From Streptococcus mitis SK564 (GTDB taxonomy: Bacteria; Bacillota; Bacilli; Lactobacillales; Streptococcaceae): a stretch of DNA of 64,000 nucleotides. How positions within the stretch are numbered: the first letter of the stretch is position 1; the number at the start of each line of letters is the position of its first letter. The DNA lies in assembly GCF_000148525.1 (NCBI RefSeq), contig NZ_AEDU01000025.1:1-64000 (forward strand), given 5' to 3'. Shown here one piece after another: positions 18,331 to 30,250 of the stretch. The translations under genes were made by a program, and so were the position numbers. The notes beneath the pieces were generated by a model. It did no database searches and was not told where the DNA came from. It saw only the letters and a program-made list of their open reading frames with translations.

Positions 18331-20157
18331 TTAATTTTTTAATTCTGCTAAATCGTTGTTAGCGAGAGCCGCTTCGACATCCGCACGGTAGCCTGCTTTT
18401 TCTTCTTCTGACCAATCATAGAATCGTCCCATTTCATCCAAAACTGGCTCAACGATGCTATCCAAGCTATCACGCATAAAGAGCATATGGTTGGTACGAC
18501 GAAGAAGGAAATCAACTGGGCTCAGAGTCAACTCATTGCGCATTGCATAGTGAAGGGACAAGGTATCTGCCAAGCTGAGTCCTGGCGCTTGTTCCAAGCT
18601 GTGAGCAAGGGCAAAGACTTTCGGTGCATTTGAACCATAGAGATTTGCGAGATAGTGGGCTTCCTTACTATCCAATCCACGTGACACTCCAAGTTGCGCA
18701 AAGGCTTCGATTTCTGAGTCTACATTTGCTGGGTTCAATTCTCCACCTGAAACAGGGTAAGTCTTAGAGTTGATGAGTTTAAAACTACGGTCAAATTCTG
18801 CTTTGAGGATGTCAACCACGCGCTCCATAGCTCCTTCAGCCATCTTACGGTAGTCTGTGATTTTACCACCAGCAAGGGTCAAAAGGCCATTGTCATCACG
18901 GTCCAAGCTCGAACCACGTGAAACTGCAGATGGGTCCAAATGTTTCTCAGAGGTACTGCTTTCAAGCTTGCTGACAGCAGACTCAACATCTTCACGCGTT
19001 TTTTCTTTAGAGAGATAAGATTCAACAGTCGCAATCAAGTTGTTAAAGCTTTCATCACTGATAGTTCCGTTATTTCCTCCATTGTAGTCAGAAGCGCTAT
19101 TGCCTGCGATCAATGGACGAAGACCTGCCCAGCTACTTTCAATGTCAGCAACAGTAATGTTTGCATCTGGGAAGCGGTTGTTGACAATGCCAAGTAGATA
19201 ATCTACATCTTCCTGAGTCACTTTTGGATGTTCCAAATCACCTGTGTAGTCTGTATCTGTTGTACCAAAGTAGGTCTTATTTTCACGTGGAAGAACAAAG
19301 ACCATACGACCGTCACCCAAACCTGTGTCAAAGTAAACTGGCTGTGAAACCTTGATCTTGCTTGAGTCCACTACCAAGTGAACTCCCTTAGTTGGACGCA
19401 TTTGTGAGAATTGTGTTCCCTTATTAGACAAATTGCGCACCTTGTCGCTCCAAGGACCTGTTGTGTTAATCACCAGACGGGCCTTGATTTCAAAAACTTG
19501 GTCTGTCAACAAATCACGAGCTACAACACCTGTAATCTTACCACTTTCATCAAATAGGAAGCCTTCTGCCTTCACGTGGTTGGCAATGAGGGCACCGTCT
19601 TGGTTGGCACGTTTGATGTTTTCAATCACAAGACGGGCATCGTTGTTACGGAAGTCAAGGTAAACCCCACCTCCTATCAAACCTTCTTTCTTCAAGTTTG
19701 GCTGGCGTTCCAAGACTTCTTCCTTGCTCAAAACCTTGTTAGCAGCCGGTGTGTTGTTAACTCCTGCCAAAAGGTCATACAAGTCCATAGCTACTTTAAG
19801 ACGGAAGAGGCTAAAAGTAGCTCCATCTTCATCGTAAACTGGCAAGAGCATTGGGTCTGGTTTTGGAATGTGTGGAGCGATTTGTTGAACTACAGCACGT
19901 TCAGAAACCGTATCTGATACTACTTCTACGTCGAATTGTTTGAGGTAACGAAGACCGCCGTGGACCAATTTTGTTGAACGGCTGGATGTTCCTTCTGCAA
20001 AGTCTTGCATTTCAATCAAACCAGTATCTAGACCACTAGCTGCTGCCTGTAAAGCTACACCAGCCCCTGTGATCCCTCCACCGATAATCAAGAGGTCCAA
20101 GGTACGTTCCTGCATTTTTTGAATTGATAATTCACGTGTTTTCTTTGAAAATTCCAT
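18331..20157 (-). CDS. glpO: GlpO, alpha-glycerophosphate oxidase
   Basis: The 608-aa FAD enzyme has the dinucleotide-binding motif LLIIGGGITGAGVALQAA at its N-terminus and the family signature RSTKLVHGGLRYLKQF. It contains an insert of about 50 residues (around 360-410) that I associate with streptococcal and lactic-acid oxidases as opposed to the quinone-dependent dehydrogenases. It oxidises glycerol-3-phosphate to dihydroxyacetone phosphate with O2 and so produces hydrogen peroxide. It lies between glpK and glpF. Confidence 0.95.
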   Translation of the reverse strand: MEFSKKTRELSIQKMQERTLDLLIIGGGITGAGVALQAAASGLDTGLIEMQDFAEGTSSRSTKLVHGGLRYLKQFDVEVVSDTVSERAVVQQIAPHIPKPDPMLLPVYDEDGATFSLFRLKVAMDLYDLLAGVNNTPAANKVLSKEEVLERQPNLKKEGLIGGGVYLDFRNNDARLVIENIKRANQDGALIANHVKAEGFLFDESGKITGVVARDLLTDQVFEIKARLVINTTGPWSDKVRNLSNKGTQFSQMRPTKGVHLVVDSSKIKVSQPVYFDTGLGDGRMVFVLPRENKTYFGTTDTDYTGDLEHPKVTQEDVDYLLGIVNNRFPDANITVADIESSWAGLRPLIAGNSASDYNGGNNGTISDESFNNLIATVESYLSKEKTREDVESAVSKLESSTSEKHLDPSAVSRGSSLDRDDNGLLTLAGGKITDYRKMAEGAMERVVDILKAEFDRSFKLINSKTYPVSGGELNPANVDSEIEAFAQLGVSRGLDSKEAHYLANLYGSNAPKVFALAHSLEQAPGLSLADTLSLHYAMRNELTLSPVDFLLRRTNHMLFMRDSLDSIVEPVLDEMGRFYDWSEEEKAGYRADVEAALANNDLAELKN

Positions 20158-20198
20158 ATTTACACACTTTCTAACTGAGTCGCTTTATTCTTCCAGTA

Positions 20199-21785
<1,587 letters not shown>

Positions 21786-21866
21786 TCATCAACTTTTTTT
21801 AATTTTTAAAAAAATGTGAGGAGATTGTGTGAATTTCACAAAAAAGACCTGGAACAACCAAGCCTT

Positions 21867-23294
21867 TTAAGTGAATAATAACTGACGAATCCCTGCCAAA
21901 TCTTCCAAATCCAAGTCGTTTTTTAAATAATAAACTGGGGTCTGTTCCTTCTTATGAATCGGGTTATTGGTAACCAGCAAATCATAATGCCGAGTACAAT
22001 CATAGGCTTCAATGGTAATAAAACGATTGTATTCCAAATACCGTTTCAAAATGGCTGCCATCCTTGAAAAGACAAGAAAACCAGATGTCAAATCCAGACC
22101 AATACGCATATGCTGGCCACCATTTTCAGCCATATACTCTATCAACTGGAGCCATTCCCAGAAAATTTTCTTATCTAAGTCTGTCCCCTGATGAAAAGCA
22201 GGTAGAGCATGAAAAATCTCCTCTGCCGTCCCCCTAAAATCATGTTCCATCAGCAAATAAGGATGACGATTCTCTAACTGGTACTTATAGCGGTCCTGTA
22301 AAATATAGCCCTTATAGAGATAGACTTGAGCACAAAGCTGACTGAGTTCATAGGTAACGTGATCCTCTGTATAATCCCCCAGCAACTCCTCCTTCTTCAT
22401 TTCTTGAATCAATTGCGTCAGCAAATCTACCAACTGCCCTCCAAATCCAAGAATATACTCCATAGTATGAAGAGGAAGAACGCGATGAGATAGGAGGAAA
22501 GAGAAGAATATCATCATCTCCCCATCCTCAGTTCCTAGAGGAAGGTGTTGCCCAGCAAAAAAGGACGGAGCCTTTTTCAGCAAACGAAGGTAGAAAATAT
22601 TGTCAAAATACCCTCGCATTTTTTCTTCTATGACTTGAAACTGACAAGCATTGACCCGGAGACGTTGTTGACTGATATGAGCCCAGAGAACCAAGTCTAA
22701 CTTCTGCCCCGAAGACAAACTCGCACCGCAGATTTCTTCTAGAGTAGCAATATCCTGCTTTCTCTCCGCTTTCTGCATATGACTTTCCCACTCCTGACTG
22801 GACCAGACCTTGCGGAAAAGACAGAAATAGAAATAGCGAATCTGATGCTCTGGACCTCGCCAACGTCCATTTTGGATGGATAAGTCAAATTCTGACAAAA
22901 TCTGATTTAGACTAGCTAAGTGGCGACCAAGCGTAGCCTCACTAATCATCAATTCTTGAGCCAGCTGATGGGCTAAAAACTGTTGGTGGTAGAGAAGATA
23001 AACCAAAATCTGGTATTTAACAGCATTCTCCAAAAATAAGCTCCGGATATCTCTCCCCTTGGTAGCTGCACCGATTGACAGACGCAGATTTTCATCTTCT
23101 AAGTGAATAGTCAGCTCTAAGCCACTATCCAAAGCCTTGTCATTGAGCAGGGTGACATATTTGGTTAGGGTTGCTTTTGAAAATCCTGTTTCCTCCATTA
23201 CAGCCTTGACGGTCGTCTGAGACTCTTGTAATAGAAAGGAAAGAATTGAAAATTGGCCAGATTCAGCCTTTTCCATCAAGTCTCCTAAATACAT
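21867..23294 (-). CDS. Mga-like transcriptional regulator next to the glp operon
   Basis: The 475-aa protein has two N-terminal winged-helix segments ([46 protein letters not shown]), a central helical region and a C-terminal EIIB-like end. This is the general Mga/AtxA plan of stand-alone virulence and sugar regulators, including PRD-like parts that may be phosphorylated by PTS proteins. It is upstream of glpK on the same strand and may control the glp genes, though this is only inferred. Both 23294 (AGGGG site) and 23276 (AGGAG site) are possible starts. Confidence 0.85.
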   Translation of the reverse strand: MYLGDLMEKAESGQFSILSFLLQESQTTVKAVMEETGFSKATLTKYVTLLNDKALDSGLELTIHLEDENLRLSIGAATKGRDIRSLFLENAVKYQILVYLLYHQQFLAHQLAQELMISEATLGRHLASLNQILSEFDLSIQNGRWRGPEHQIRYFYFCLFRKVWSSQEWESHMQKAERKQDIATLEEICGASLSSGQKLDLVLWAHISQQRLRVNACQFQVIEEKMRGYFDNIFYLRLLKKAPSFFAGQHLPLGTEDGEMMIFFSFLLSHRVLPLHTMEYILGFGGQLVDLLTQLIQEMKKEELLGDYTEDHVTYELSQLCAQVYLYKGYILQDRYKYQLENRHPYLLMEHDFRGTAEEIFHALPAFHQGTDLDKKIFWEWLQLIEYMAENGGQHMRIGLDLTSGFLVFSRMAAILKRYLEYNRFITIEAYDCTRHYDLLVTNNPIHKKEQTPVYYLKNDLDLEDLAGIRQLLFT

Positions 23295-23442
23295 TTGTTA
23301 CCCCTTTCATTTTCTACCTTAAGCATAGCATAAATCTTACAAATGCTGAAATAATCTGTTTCTCTTTTTATTTTCATGCTGATTTCCTGGTCCATTATCC
23401 TAAAAATCAGCAAACACACGGCTCCCCCTTTGGGCATTTTTA

Positions 23443-23451
23443 TGCTAAAAT
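23443..23451 (+). promoter_or_regulatory. Extended -10 promoter immediately before hslO
   Basis: TGCTAAAAT is an extended -10 with no clear -35. The expected start of transcription falls on or within a base of the hslO ATG at 23459, and no Shine-Dalgarno sequence precedes that ATG. Confidence 0.55.
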
Positions 23452-23458
23452 AGTAGCT

Positions 23459-24331
23459 ATGGATAAAATTATTAAAACTATATCAGAAAGCGGAGCCTTT
23501 CGTGCTTTTGTCCTTGATAGCACAGAAACCGTCCGCACTGCTCAAGAAAAACACCAAACCCAAGCTAGCTCAACTGTAGCGCTTGGTCGAACTCTTATCG
23601 CTAGCCAGATTCTCGCAGCCAATGAAAAAGGAAATACTAGACTAACAGTTAAGGTGCTGGGATCTAGCTCTCTAGGTGCTATTATCACCGTCGCTGACAC
23701 CAAGGGGAACGTTAAAGGCTATGTTCAAAATCCTGGTGTTGACATCAAAAAGACTGCAACTGGTGAAGTTCTAGTCGGACCTTTTGTTGGAAATGGTCAA
23801 TTCCTCGTTATCACAGACTATGGTACTGGAAATCCTTACAACTCTATGACTCCTCTCATCTCTGGAGAAATTGGTGAAGACCTTGCCTTTTATCTGACTG
23901 AAAGCCAACAAACGCCTTCTGCAGTCGGTCTCAATGTCCTTTTGGACGAGGAAGACAAGGTTAAGGTTGCAGGTGGTTTCCTAGTTCAAGTCTTGCCGGG
24001 AGCCAAGGAAGAAGAGATTGCTCGCTTTGAAAAACGCATCCAAGAAATGCCAGCTATCTCAACCCTTCTGGAAAGCGACGACCATATCGAAGCCCTCCTA
24101 AAGGCTATCTACGGTGACGAGGCCTACAAGCGTCTTTCTGAAGAAGAAATCCGTTTCCAATGTGACTGTAGCCATGAACGCTTTATGAACGCTCTTGCCA
24201 GCCTTCCAAGCTCAGACTTACAAGAAATGAAAGAGGAAGACCACGGGGCAGAAATCACTTGTCAATTCTGCCAAACTACTTACAACTTTGATGAAAACGA
24301 CCTGGAGGAACTCATTCGTGACAAATCTTAA
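23459..24331 (+). CDS. hslO: Hsp33, redox-regulated holdase chaperone
   Basis: The 290-aa protein starts [17 protein letters not shown] and ends in the zinc/redox switch with CDC (in [10 protein letters not shown]) and CQFC. Oxidation of these four cysteines releases zinc and unfolds the linker, turning Hsp33 into an ATP-independent holdase. A longer in-frame reading back to 23246 overlaps the Mga-like gene on the other strand and is not supported by homology. The last bases overlap the dus start. The mRNA may be leaderless. Confidence 0.95.
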   Translation: MDKIIKTISESGAFRAFVLDSTETVRTAQEKHQTQASSTVALGRTLIASQILAANEKGNTRLTVKVLGSSSLGAIITVADTKGNVKGYVQNPGVDIKKTATGEVLVGPFVGNGQFLVITDYGTGNPYNSMTPLISGEIGEDLAFYLTESQQTPSAVGLNVLLDEEDKVKVAGGFLVQVLPGAKEEEIARFEKRIQEMPAISTLLESDDHIEALLKAIYGDEAYKRLSEEEIRFQCDCSHERFMNALASLPSSDLQEMKEEDHGAEITCQFCQTTYNFDENDLEELIRDKS

Positions 24332-25298
24332 TACACCTTTTATGATTGGCAATGTTGAGATTCCCAATCGTACTGTTTTAGCACCTATGGCTGGTGTCAC
24401 CAACTCAGCCTTTCGTACTATCGCAAAAGAGCTTGGAGCTGGACTCGTTGTCATGGAAATGGTCTCTGACAAGGGAATCCAATACAACAACGAAAAAACC
24501 CTGCACATGCTTCATATCGACGAAGGCGAAAACCCTGTCTCTATCCAACTTTTTGGTAGTGATGAAGACAGCCTAGCACGCGCAGCAGAATTCATCCAAG
24601 AAAACACCAAAACCGATATCGTGGATATCAACATGGGCTGCCCAGTTAATAAAATCGTGAAGAACGAAGCTGGCGCTATGTGGCTCAAGGATCCAGATAA
24701 GATTTACTCTATCATCAACAAGGTCCAGTCTGTCCTTGATATTCCACTTACTGTCAAGATGCGTACCGGCTGGGCCGACCCATCTCTGGCAGTTGAAAAT
24801 GCCCTCGCTGCTGAAGCTGCAGGTGTTTCTGCTCTTGCTATGCATGGCCGTACCCGTGAGCAAATGTATACAGGTCACGCAGACCTTGAGACCCTTCACA
24901 AGGTCGCTCAAGCTCTGACCAAGATTCCATTTATCGCTAACGGTGACATCCGTACTGTTCAAGAAGCCAAACAACGTATCGAAGAAGTCGGTGCTGACGC
25001 AGTCATGATTGGCCGCGCTGCCATGGGAAATCCCTACCTCTTCAACCAAATCAACCATTACTTTGAAACAGGAGAAATCCTACCTGATTTGACCTTTGAA
25101 GACAAGATGAAAATCGCCTACGAACACTTGAAACGTTTGATTAACCTCAAAGGGGAAAACGTAGCAGTTCGTGAATTCCGTGGCCTCGCTCCTCACTACC
25201 TCCGTGGAACATCTGGCGCTGCCAAACTCCGTGGAGCCATTTCACAAGCTAGCACCCTAGCAGAGATCGAAGCCCTCTTGCAATTGGATAAGGCTTAA
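24318..25298 (+). CDS. dusB: tRNA-dihydrouridine synthase (Dus family)
   Basis: This 326-aa FMN enzyme has a TIM-barrel start [14 protein letters not shown], the catalytic cysteine motif [10 protein letters not shown] and [14 protein letters not shown] for FMN phosphate binding. It reduces uridine in tRNA to dihydrouridine. The start is a GTG at 24318 preceded by GGAGG inside the end of hslO, so the two overlap by 14 bases and are coupled. The DusB assignment fits Firmicute family members but is less sure than the enzyme class. Confidence 0.9.
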   Translation: MTNLNTPFMIGNVEIPNRTVLAPMAGVTNSAFRTIAKELGAGLVVMEMVSDKGIQYNNEKTLHMLHIDEGENPVSIQLFGSDEDSLARAAEFIQENTKTDIVDINMGCPVNKIVKNEAGAMWLKDPDKIYSIINKVQSVLDIPLTVKMRTGWADPSLAVENALAAEAAGVSALAMHGRTREQMYTGHADLETLHKVAQALTKIPFIANGDIRTVQEAKQRIEEVGADAVMIGRAAMGNPYLFNQINHYFETGEILPDLTFEDKMKIAYEHLKRLINLKGENVAVREFRGLAPHYLRGTSGAAKLRGAISQASTLAEIEALLQLDKA

Positions 25299-25299
25299 A

Positions 25300-25851
25300 A
25301 TGGTTCATACTGCTCTACTGGTTATCGATATGCAAAAAGCATTTAATAGCCCTATCTGGGGAGAACGAAATAACCCTCAAGCTGAATATCAAGCATTGAG
25401 GGTACTGGCATACTTTCGTAAACACGCTCTTCCAGTCTTACATGTTCAACACATATCTAACAATCCCCAGTCGCAATTTCATAACAAACAAAATCAGGTG
25501 TTTAAAAGTGGATTTGAGCCAGTTACTGCAGAACCTGTCTTTCAAAAAATGGTTAATAGCGCCTTTATTGGAACAAATCTTGAAACATATTTACGAAAAA
25601 AACAGATTTGTCGTATAGTCGTTGTTGGTTTGACCCTGCCCCATTGTGTATCTACTACGACACGAATGGCAGCAAATCTTGGTTTTGAAGTCACTTTACT
25701 AGCAGATGCTACTGCCAGTTTTACCCTATCTAACAAAAACGGTCAAGTCATCTCTCCTGAGACTATCCATGAGATTAATCTCCTTTCTCTACAAGATGAG
25801 TTTGCTCAAATTCTTACTACAGAAGAATTTTTAACCCAAGTACAAGTATAA
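25300..25851 (+). CDS. Isochorismatase-like cysteine hydrolase
   Basis: The 183-aa alpha/beta hydrolase has the conserved Asp in ALLVIDMQKAF and the nucleophilic Cys in VGLTLPHCVSTTTRMAANLGF; a lysine such as the one in FQKMV could complete the triad. The family includes nicotinamidases and isochorismatases. The HCVSTT motif is the general cysteine hydrolase form, and the substrate is not predictable. It begins one base after the dus stop codon, so it belongs to the hslO-dus transcript. Confidence 0.8.
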   Translation: MVHTALLVIDMQKAFNSPIWGERNNPQAEYQALRVLAYFRKHALPVLHVQHISNNPQSQFHNKQNQVFKSGFEPVTAEPVFQKMVNSAFIGTNLETYLRKKQICRIVVVGLTLPHCVSTTTRMAANLGFEVTLLADATASFTLSNKNGQVISPETIHEINLLSLQDEFAQILTTEEFLTQVQV

Positions 25852-25854
25852 AAT

Positions 25855-25886
25855 AATCCGTCAACTCTTATTTGAGCTGACGGATT
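25855..25886. terminator. Bidirectional terminator
   Basis: AATCCGTCA pairs with TGACGGATT, with a further CTC/GAG inner stem, between the convergent hydrolase and lipoprotein genes. T-runs lie on both sides. Confidence 0.8.
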
Positions 25887-25921
25887 TTCTTTGATTGTAA
25901 AAATTCAAATACTGAGGGTTA

Positions 25922-26620
25922 TTATTGACTCAAAGCAACACTGGAAACCTTACCATCTGCTCCTGTTGTAATCTGGATGACTCTCCCTCCACCGATTTTG
26001 GCATTATACTTGCCACCATCAAGAGTATAAGAGTAGCCTCTGATAGAGTAATTTTCTTTCTTTCCATCAGCAGATTCTACTGTAAATTGACCACCTGATG
26101 AAACTGTTATGGTTTCTCCATTTGCTCCCTTCCAGTTGCCAGCTGCTGCTGAGAAATCACCGTCTACCATGGCTAAAACACCCTTGTAGCGTTTATTTTG
26201 CTCTGCTTGCTTGTCTTGAAGTTTGCGGTCAGTTGTAGGATCATAGCTTGATTGGTTAGACTGGGCTTGAGAAGCCTGTTGAGTTGAAGGAGCCTGAGCA
26301 GGAGTTTGTTGACTAGCTGCCTGTTGATTAGCCACTTCTTGACCTTGTCTTTGCTCTGGTGCAGGTGTTGCTGGTGATGATGTTGTAGTTGCTGCAGACT
26401 GGTCAGTAGACGCCTTGACCTTTTCAGATGAAACTGAACTTGAGGACTTCTGAGTCTTGCTTTCTTTGCTAGCAGAAGCTGCTTTAGAACTTGATGATTG
26501 GCTTGTCTTAGCAGAACTGCTTGCTTGAGTTGTTTCCTTTTTATTTCCACAAGCTCCCAATAGCAAGGTAGAAGCCAATACAGTTGCTGCCATCAATTTG
26601 ATATAGGTTTTCTTTTTCAT
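25922..26620 (-). CDS. Ser/Gln-rich lipoprotein with C-terminal DUF6287-like domain
   Basis: The 232-aa product has a signal peptide with lipobox LLGACG, then a low-complexity Ser/Ala/Thr/Gln linker (about residues 30-130) that would span the wall, and a compact C-terminal domain (GVLAMVDGDFSAAAGNWKGA..., ITVSSGGQF, VIQITTG). I recall this C-terminal type as DUF6287 in streptococci. The role is unknown. The start at 26620 has an AAAGGAG site; an in-frame extension to 26698 is not supported. In pneumococcus the cbpA region lies about here. Confidence 0.75.
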   Translation of the reverse strand: MKKKTYIKLMAATVLASTLLLGACGNKKETTQASSSAKTSQSSSSKAASASKESKTQKSSSSVSSEKVKASTDQSAATTTSSPATPAPEQRQGQEVANQQAASQQTPAQAPSTQQASQAQSNQSSYDPTTDRKLQDKQAEQNKRYKGVLAMVDGDFSAAAGNWKGANGETITVSSGGQFTVESADGKKENYSIRGYSYTLDGGKYNAKIGGGRVIQITTGADGKVSSVALSQ

Positions 26621-26897
26621 TTTTCTACTCCTTTGTAATGTTTTAGAAATATAAAGAAATCTTTTTGTAATATAATTGTAACATTGCGTTTTAAACATGT
26701 CAACAATTTATCTAAACTATTTTAAAAATCTTAAATACTTTAGATACATTTACTCCTCCTACTCTTCTATTCGTAATAAAATAGAAAAACAGGAGATTTT
26801 CCTGTTAAAAATTTGAATTTGTTTTGTGTAATCGCTTAAAACTTTAAGTACAAAGGAATATAATAACATTGAAATAGAATATAGGAGGTGCATTCTT

Positions 26898-27128
26898 ATG
26901 CTAAATAAGTATTATAAGTATCTTCCTTGGTTATTTTTAGTAGCGATTGGCTCTTATAAATCCGCAACTCACTATGGCAAAACTTCATTTGATGTCTTCT
27001 ATATGACTACAATCTTTTTGATTGTCTGTATCGCCTTGTTATTTTTACATGAGAACTATCTCAAGTATCGATACAAAGCCTTCTTTTCTCACATGTTGAG
27101 CAATCCTAAAAAAGATAGGCACACCTGA
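26898..27128 (+). CDS. Small membrane protein of unknown function
   Basis: The 76-aa protein has two predicted membrane helices (LPWLFLVAIGSYKSA and VFYMTTIFLIVCIALLFL) and a basic cytoplasmic tail ending KKDRHT. A strong AGGAGG site supports translation from 26898. It converges with clpC across a shared terminator. I recognise no family. Confidence 0.65.
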   Translation: MLNKYYKYLPWLFLVAIGSYKSATHYGKTSFDVFYMTTIFLIVCIALLFLHENYLKYRYKAFFSHMLSNPKKDRHT

Positions 27129-27169
27129 AAGAAATCGCAACAGAAAAACCATCTCATGATGGTACATAA

Positions 27170-27202
27170 AGAGGTCGGGAACTTTGTCCCGACCTCGTTT
27201 TT
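27170..27202. terminator. Bidirectional terminator between the small membrane protein gene and clpC
   Basis: A perfect 10-bp GC-rich stem (GAGGTCGGGA / TCCCGACCTC) is followed by five T on the plus strand; on the minus strand it ends the clpC message. Confidence 0.85.
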
Positions 27203-29633
27203 ATGCAATATCAAATTTTAACTGGCCTGCTTTAACACCAATCTTAAGTGTGCTGCCTGCCTCTAATTCTCCCTTGAGAAGAAGCTCTGCCAACTTGTCT
27301 TCCACTTCTGTTTGCAATGTTCTGCGAAGTGGACGGGCTCCCATCTCTGGGTCATATCCTTGATTTGCCAACAATTTCAGTGCGGAAGCTTGTAATTTCA
27401 AGTCAATGCCTTTTTCAGCCAAACTTGCCACTAAAGGTTTAACCATAATCTTCACCACTTCCTGCATATGGTCGCTAGACAGGCTATGGAAGACCACCTT
27501 TTCATCAATACGGTTAATAAACTCAGGTCTATAAGCCTTTTTCAGCTCTTCGAACATGCGTTTTTCCATATTCTCCTGGTCAAAACGAATGTCCTTTGCT
27601 CCAAAACCGACGGTTTTATCATCACGAAGGGCTGTCGCACCAAGGTTTGACGTCATGATGATAATGGTATTTGAAAAGTCAACCTTGCGTCCCTTGCTAT
27701 CTGTCAAGACACCGTCATCCAAGACCTGCAAGAGAACATTAAAGATGTCTGGATGGGCCTTCTCTACCTCGTCAAAGAGGAGAACGGAGTATGGTTTGTT
27801 GCGAACCTTCTCAGTCAACTCCCCACCTTCTTCATACCCCACATAGCCTGGAGGAGCTCCGTTGAGACGACTGGCTGCGAATTTCTCCATATACTCACTC
27901 ATATCAAAGCGGATAAGGGCTGATTCGTCGTCAAAAAGAACTTCTGCCAGAGCCTTGGCCAATTCAGTCTTCCCGACACCTGTCGGTCCTAGGAACATAA
28001 AGGAACCAATCGGACGCTTATGACTGCGAATTCCTGACTGATTGCGGCGAATGGCACGGCTAACGCTTGAAACTGCTTGATCTTGACCGATGACACGTTT
28101 ATGGAGTTCTGCTTCAAGATTTAGATACTTCTTAGCGTCCGTTTGGGTCAGTTTTTGAACTGGGATTCCTGACAAGCGACTCAAGGTGGTCAAAATATCA
28201 GACTCTGTCACCAAGTCTTTGTAGACTGGGACTTCCTCTTCTTTTGCGATTAGCTGGGCTGCCTGTTTCCACTTACCATCCATCAAGGCCTTGTCAGCTG
28301 GACTCAAACCTGAATCGTCTGTTTTTACATGCTTTGACTTATTTTGCACTGTTGCTGCTGCTTCATCCAAGAGATCGATAGCAGAGTCTGGTAAATGGCG
28401 ACTGGTTAAGTAACGATGAGCCATCTTAACCGCTGTTTCAACCGCTTCATCTGTGATTTGCACCCGGTGATGTTTCTCATAAGTCGCCTTCAAGCCTTGC
28501 AAAATGGCCATACTGTCGGCCACACTTGGCTCTTCAATCGTCACTTTGGCGAAACGACGAGAAAGGGCCGCGTCTTTTTCAATGTGTTTTTGGTACTCTT
28601 CCTGAGTGGTGGCACCAACCGTTCTCAAAGTTCCACGCGCCAAGGCTGGTTTCAAGATATTGGCCGCATCCAGAGTTGAGTCAATTCCACTCCCAGAACC
28701 CATGATAGTATGGAGTTCATCGATAAAGAGGATGACTTGTCCATCTTCTTCAATATCCTTGATGATATTGTTCATGCGTTCTTCAAAGTCACCACGGAAG
28801 CGTGTCCCTGCAACGACATTCATCAAATCAAGCTCTAACACGCGCATCTTAGCCATTTCCGCAGGTACATCCCCACTAGCAATACGCTGAGCGAGCCCAA
28901 GCGCCAGAGCTGTTTTCCCGACACCAGCATCCCCAACCAAGACAGGATTATTCTTGGTTTTACGGCTCAAGATTTGAATCATACGCGAGATTTCCTTATC
29001 CCGACCGATGACTGGTTCTAACTTGCCAGAACGCGCTTGCTCTGTCAAATCATGCGTATAGTCCTCGAGACCACCACTCGGAGTCTGGGGCATGCCCATC
29101 ATATTGGCCATAGAATTTTGCTTATCAGCTACTGTACGATGGCGTTGACGTAAAGCCTTGAGATCTTCACGAGTCCAGCCTGCTCGTTCTTCTAAATTTC
29201 GACGAAGGGCTGCAATCTTGACCTGATCTTTCTTGTCTTCATAAGAAAAACCAGCTCTCTCCAAGATACGAGTCGCCAAGGAATTTCCATCATGCAAAAT
29301 CGCATAGAGGACATGCTCTGTCCCTAGCACCTTAGCATGGACCACTGACGCTACATACTCTGCTTCGTCAAAAAGGACCTGCAAACGATAGGAGAACGGC
29401 AATTCTGTAAAGGTTTCATCCTGGCTATAGTCCGTTTCAGTCAGTTCTAAAGCCACCTCTTCTAAACGGTCCATCTCATATGGATAATCATTTAAAGTCG
29501 CCCCTGCCACACTATAACTGTGATTGGACATGGCAATCAACAAGTGCCAAGACTCTAGATAACGAGCTCCAAAATGGCTAGCCACCATGTAGGCACTTTC
29601 GATACATTCATTCAATGCTTTTGAATAGTTCAT
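27201..29633 (-). CDS. clpC: ClpC, AAA+ unfoldase of the Clp protease
   Basis: The 810-aa Hsp100 has an N-terminal ClpN double repeat, a first AAA+ module (Walker A GDAGVGKT, Walker B VILFIDELH), a middle domain, and a second AAA+ module (GPTGVGKTELAKALAE, LLFDEVEKAHP) with the C-terminal D2-small domain. It unfolds substrates for ClpP and takes part in protein quality control. It is cotranscribed with ctsR, from which it is separated by one base. Confidence 0.97.
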   Translation of the reverse strand: MNYSKALNECIESAYMVASHFGARYLESWHLLIAMSNHSYSVAGATLNDYPYEMDRLEEVALELTETDYSQDETFTELPFSYRLQVLFDEAEYVASVVHAKVLGTEHVLYAILHDGNSLATRILERAGFSYEDKKDQVKIAALRRNLEERAGWTREDLKALRQRHRTVADKQNSMANMMGMPQTPSGGLEDYTHDLTEQARSGKLEPVIGRDKEISRMIQILSRKTKNNPVLVGDAGVGKTALALGLAQRIASGDVPAEMAKMRVLELDLMNVVAGTRFRGDFEERMNNIIKDIEEDGQVILFIDELHTIMGSGSGIDSTLDAANILKPALARGTLRTVGATTQEEYQKHIEKDAALSRRFAKVTIEEPSVADSMAILQGLKATYEKHHRVQITDEAVETAVKMAHRYLTSRHLPDSAIDLLDEAAATVQNKSKHVKTDDSGLSPADKALMDGKWKQAAQLIAKEEEVPVYKDLVTESDILTTLSRLSGIPVQKLTQTDAKKYLNLEAELHKRVIGQDQAVSSVSRAIRRNQSGIRSHKRPIGSFMFLGPTGVGKTELAKALAEVLFDDESALIRFDMSEYMEKFAASRLNGAPPGYVGYEEGGELTEKVRNKPYSVLLFDEVEKAHPDIFNVLLQVLDDGVLTDSKGRKVDFSNTIIIMTSNLGATALRDDKTVGFGAKDIRFDQENMEKRMFEELKKAYRPEFINRIDEKVVFHSLSSDHMQEVVKIMVKPLVASLAEKGIDLKLQASALKLLANQGYDPEMGARPLRRTLQTEVEDKLAELLLKGELEAGSTLKIGVKAGQLKFDIA

Positions 29634-29634
29634 C

Positions 29635-30093
29635 TTACTTCCCTTTTCTATCTACCTCTTGTATGACCTGTCGTAGCATGTTTGCACGAACAACTGGAGC
29701 TTCTTCTCCTAGAACGCGATCCAAAGCTACTGATACTAGCAAATTCATCTCCTGCTTGGTCATCAATTTCTGCTCAACCAAAAGCTGTAGAATATCCTCA
29801 TAAATTTCTTGACTGACCCGCTCACCAATTGAGTAAAGCAGCTCCCTGATCATTTCATGATGACTAGAAAACTCAATCCGTCCTATACGAATGTAGCCTC
29901 CGCCACCACGCTTACTTTCAACCAAGTAGCCTCTACTTTCCGTAAAGCGTGTCTTGATCACGTAGTTAATCTGACTAGGAACAACCTGAAAGGTATCTGC
30001 CAACTGACTACGTTGCAACTCCACGATACCAGATTGATCTAAAATCGCCTTGATGTAGGCCTCAATATGATCCGATGTATTTTTAAATCTCAT
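29635..30093 (-). CDS. ctsR: CtsR, class III heat-shock repressor
   Basis: The 152-aa regulator has a winged HTH with the arginine/glycine wing (SKRGGGGYIRIGRI) typical of CtsR and a C-terminal dimerisation part. It represses clp genes until heat or protein stress inactivates it. A direct-repeat operator overlaps its own promoter. The integrated satellite ends about 90 bp upstream of this promoter. Confidence 0.96.
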   Translation of the reverse strand: MRFKNTSDHIEAYIKAILDQSGIVELQRSQLADTFQVVPSQINYVIKTRFTESRGYLVESKRGGGGYIRIGRIEFSSHHEMIRELLYSIGERVSQEIYEDILQLLVEQKLMTKQEMNLLVSVALDRVLGEEAPVVRANMLRQVIQEVDRKGK

Positions 30094-30117
30094 TACAAAC
30101 CCACCTCTCTCTTTAAA

Positions 30118-30164
30118 CCTTGACTATCTTTGACTATACTATCATTTAAGACTCTATAAGTCAA
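30118..30164 (-). promoter_or_regulatory. ctsR-clpC promoter and CtsR operator
   Basis: On the minus strand TTGACT (30159-30164) and TAGTAT (30136-30141) are 17 bp apart. The tandem heptamer AGTCAAAGATAGTCAAGG (30118-30135) directly follows and matches the CtsR site (A/G)GTCAAA-NAN-(A/G)GTCAAA except near its end. Confidence 0.85.
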
Positions 30165-30250
30165 ATTTTTAAGGCTCAACCATTGGAAATACTGACTTTT
30201 TTTAAAAAACACTTTGGCATTAATTCGCCTTAGTTTTTCTTGAAAGTTCC

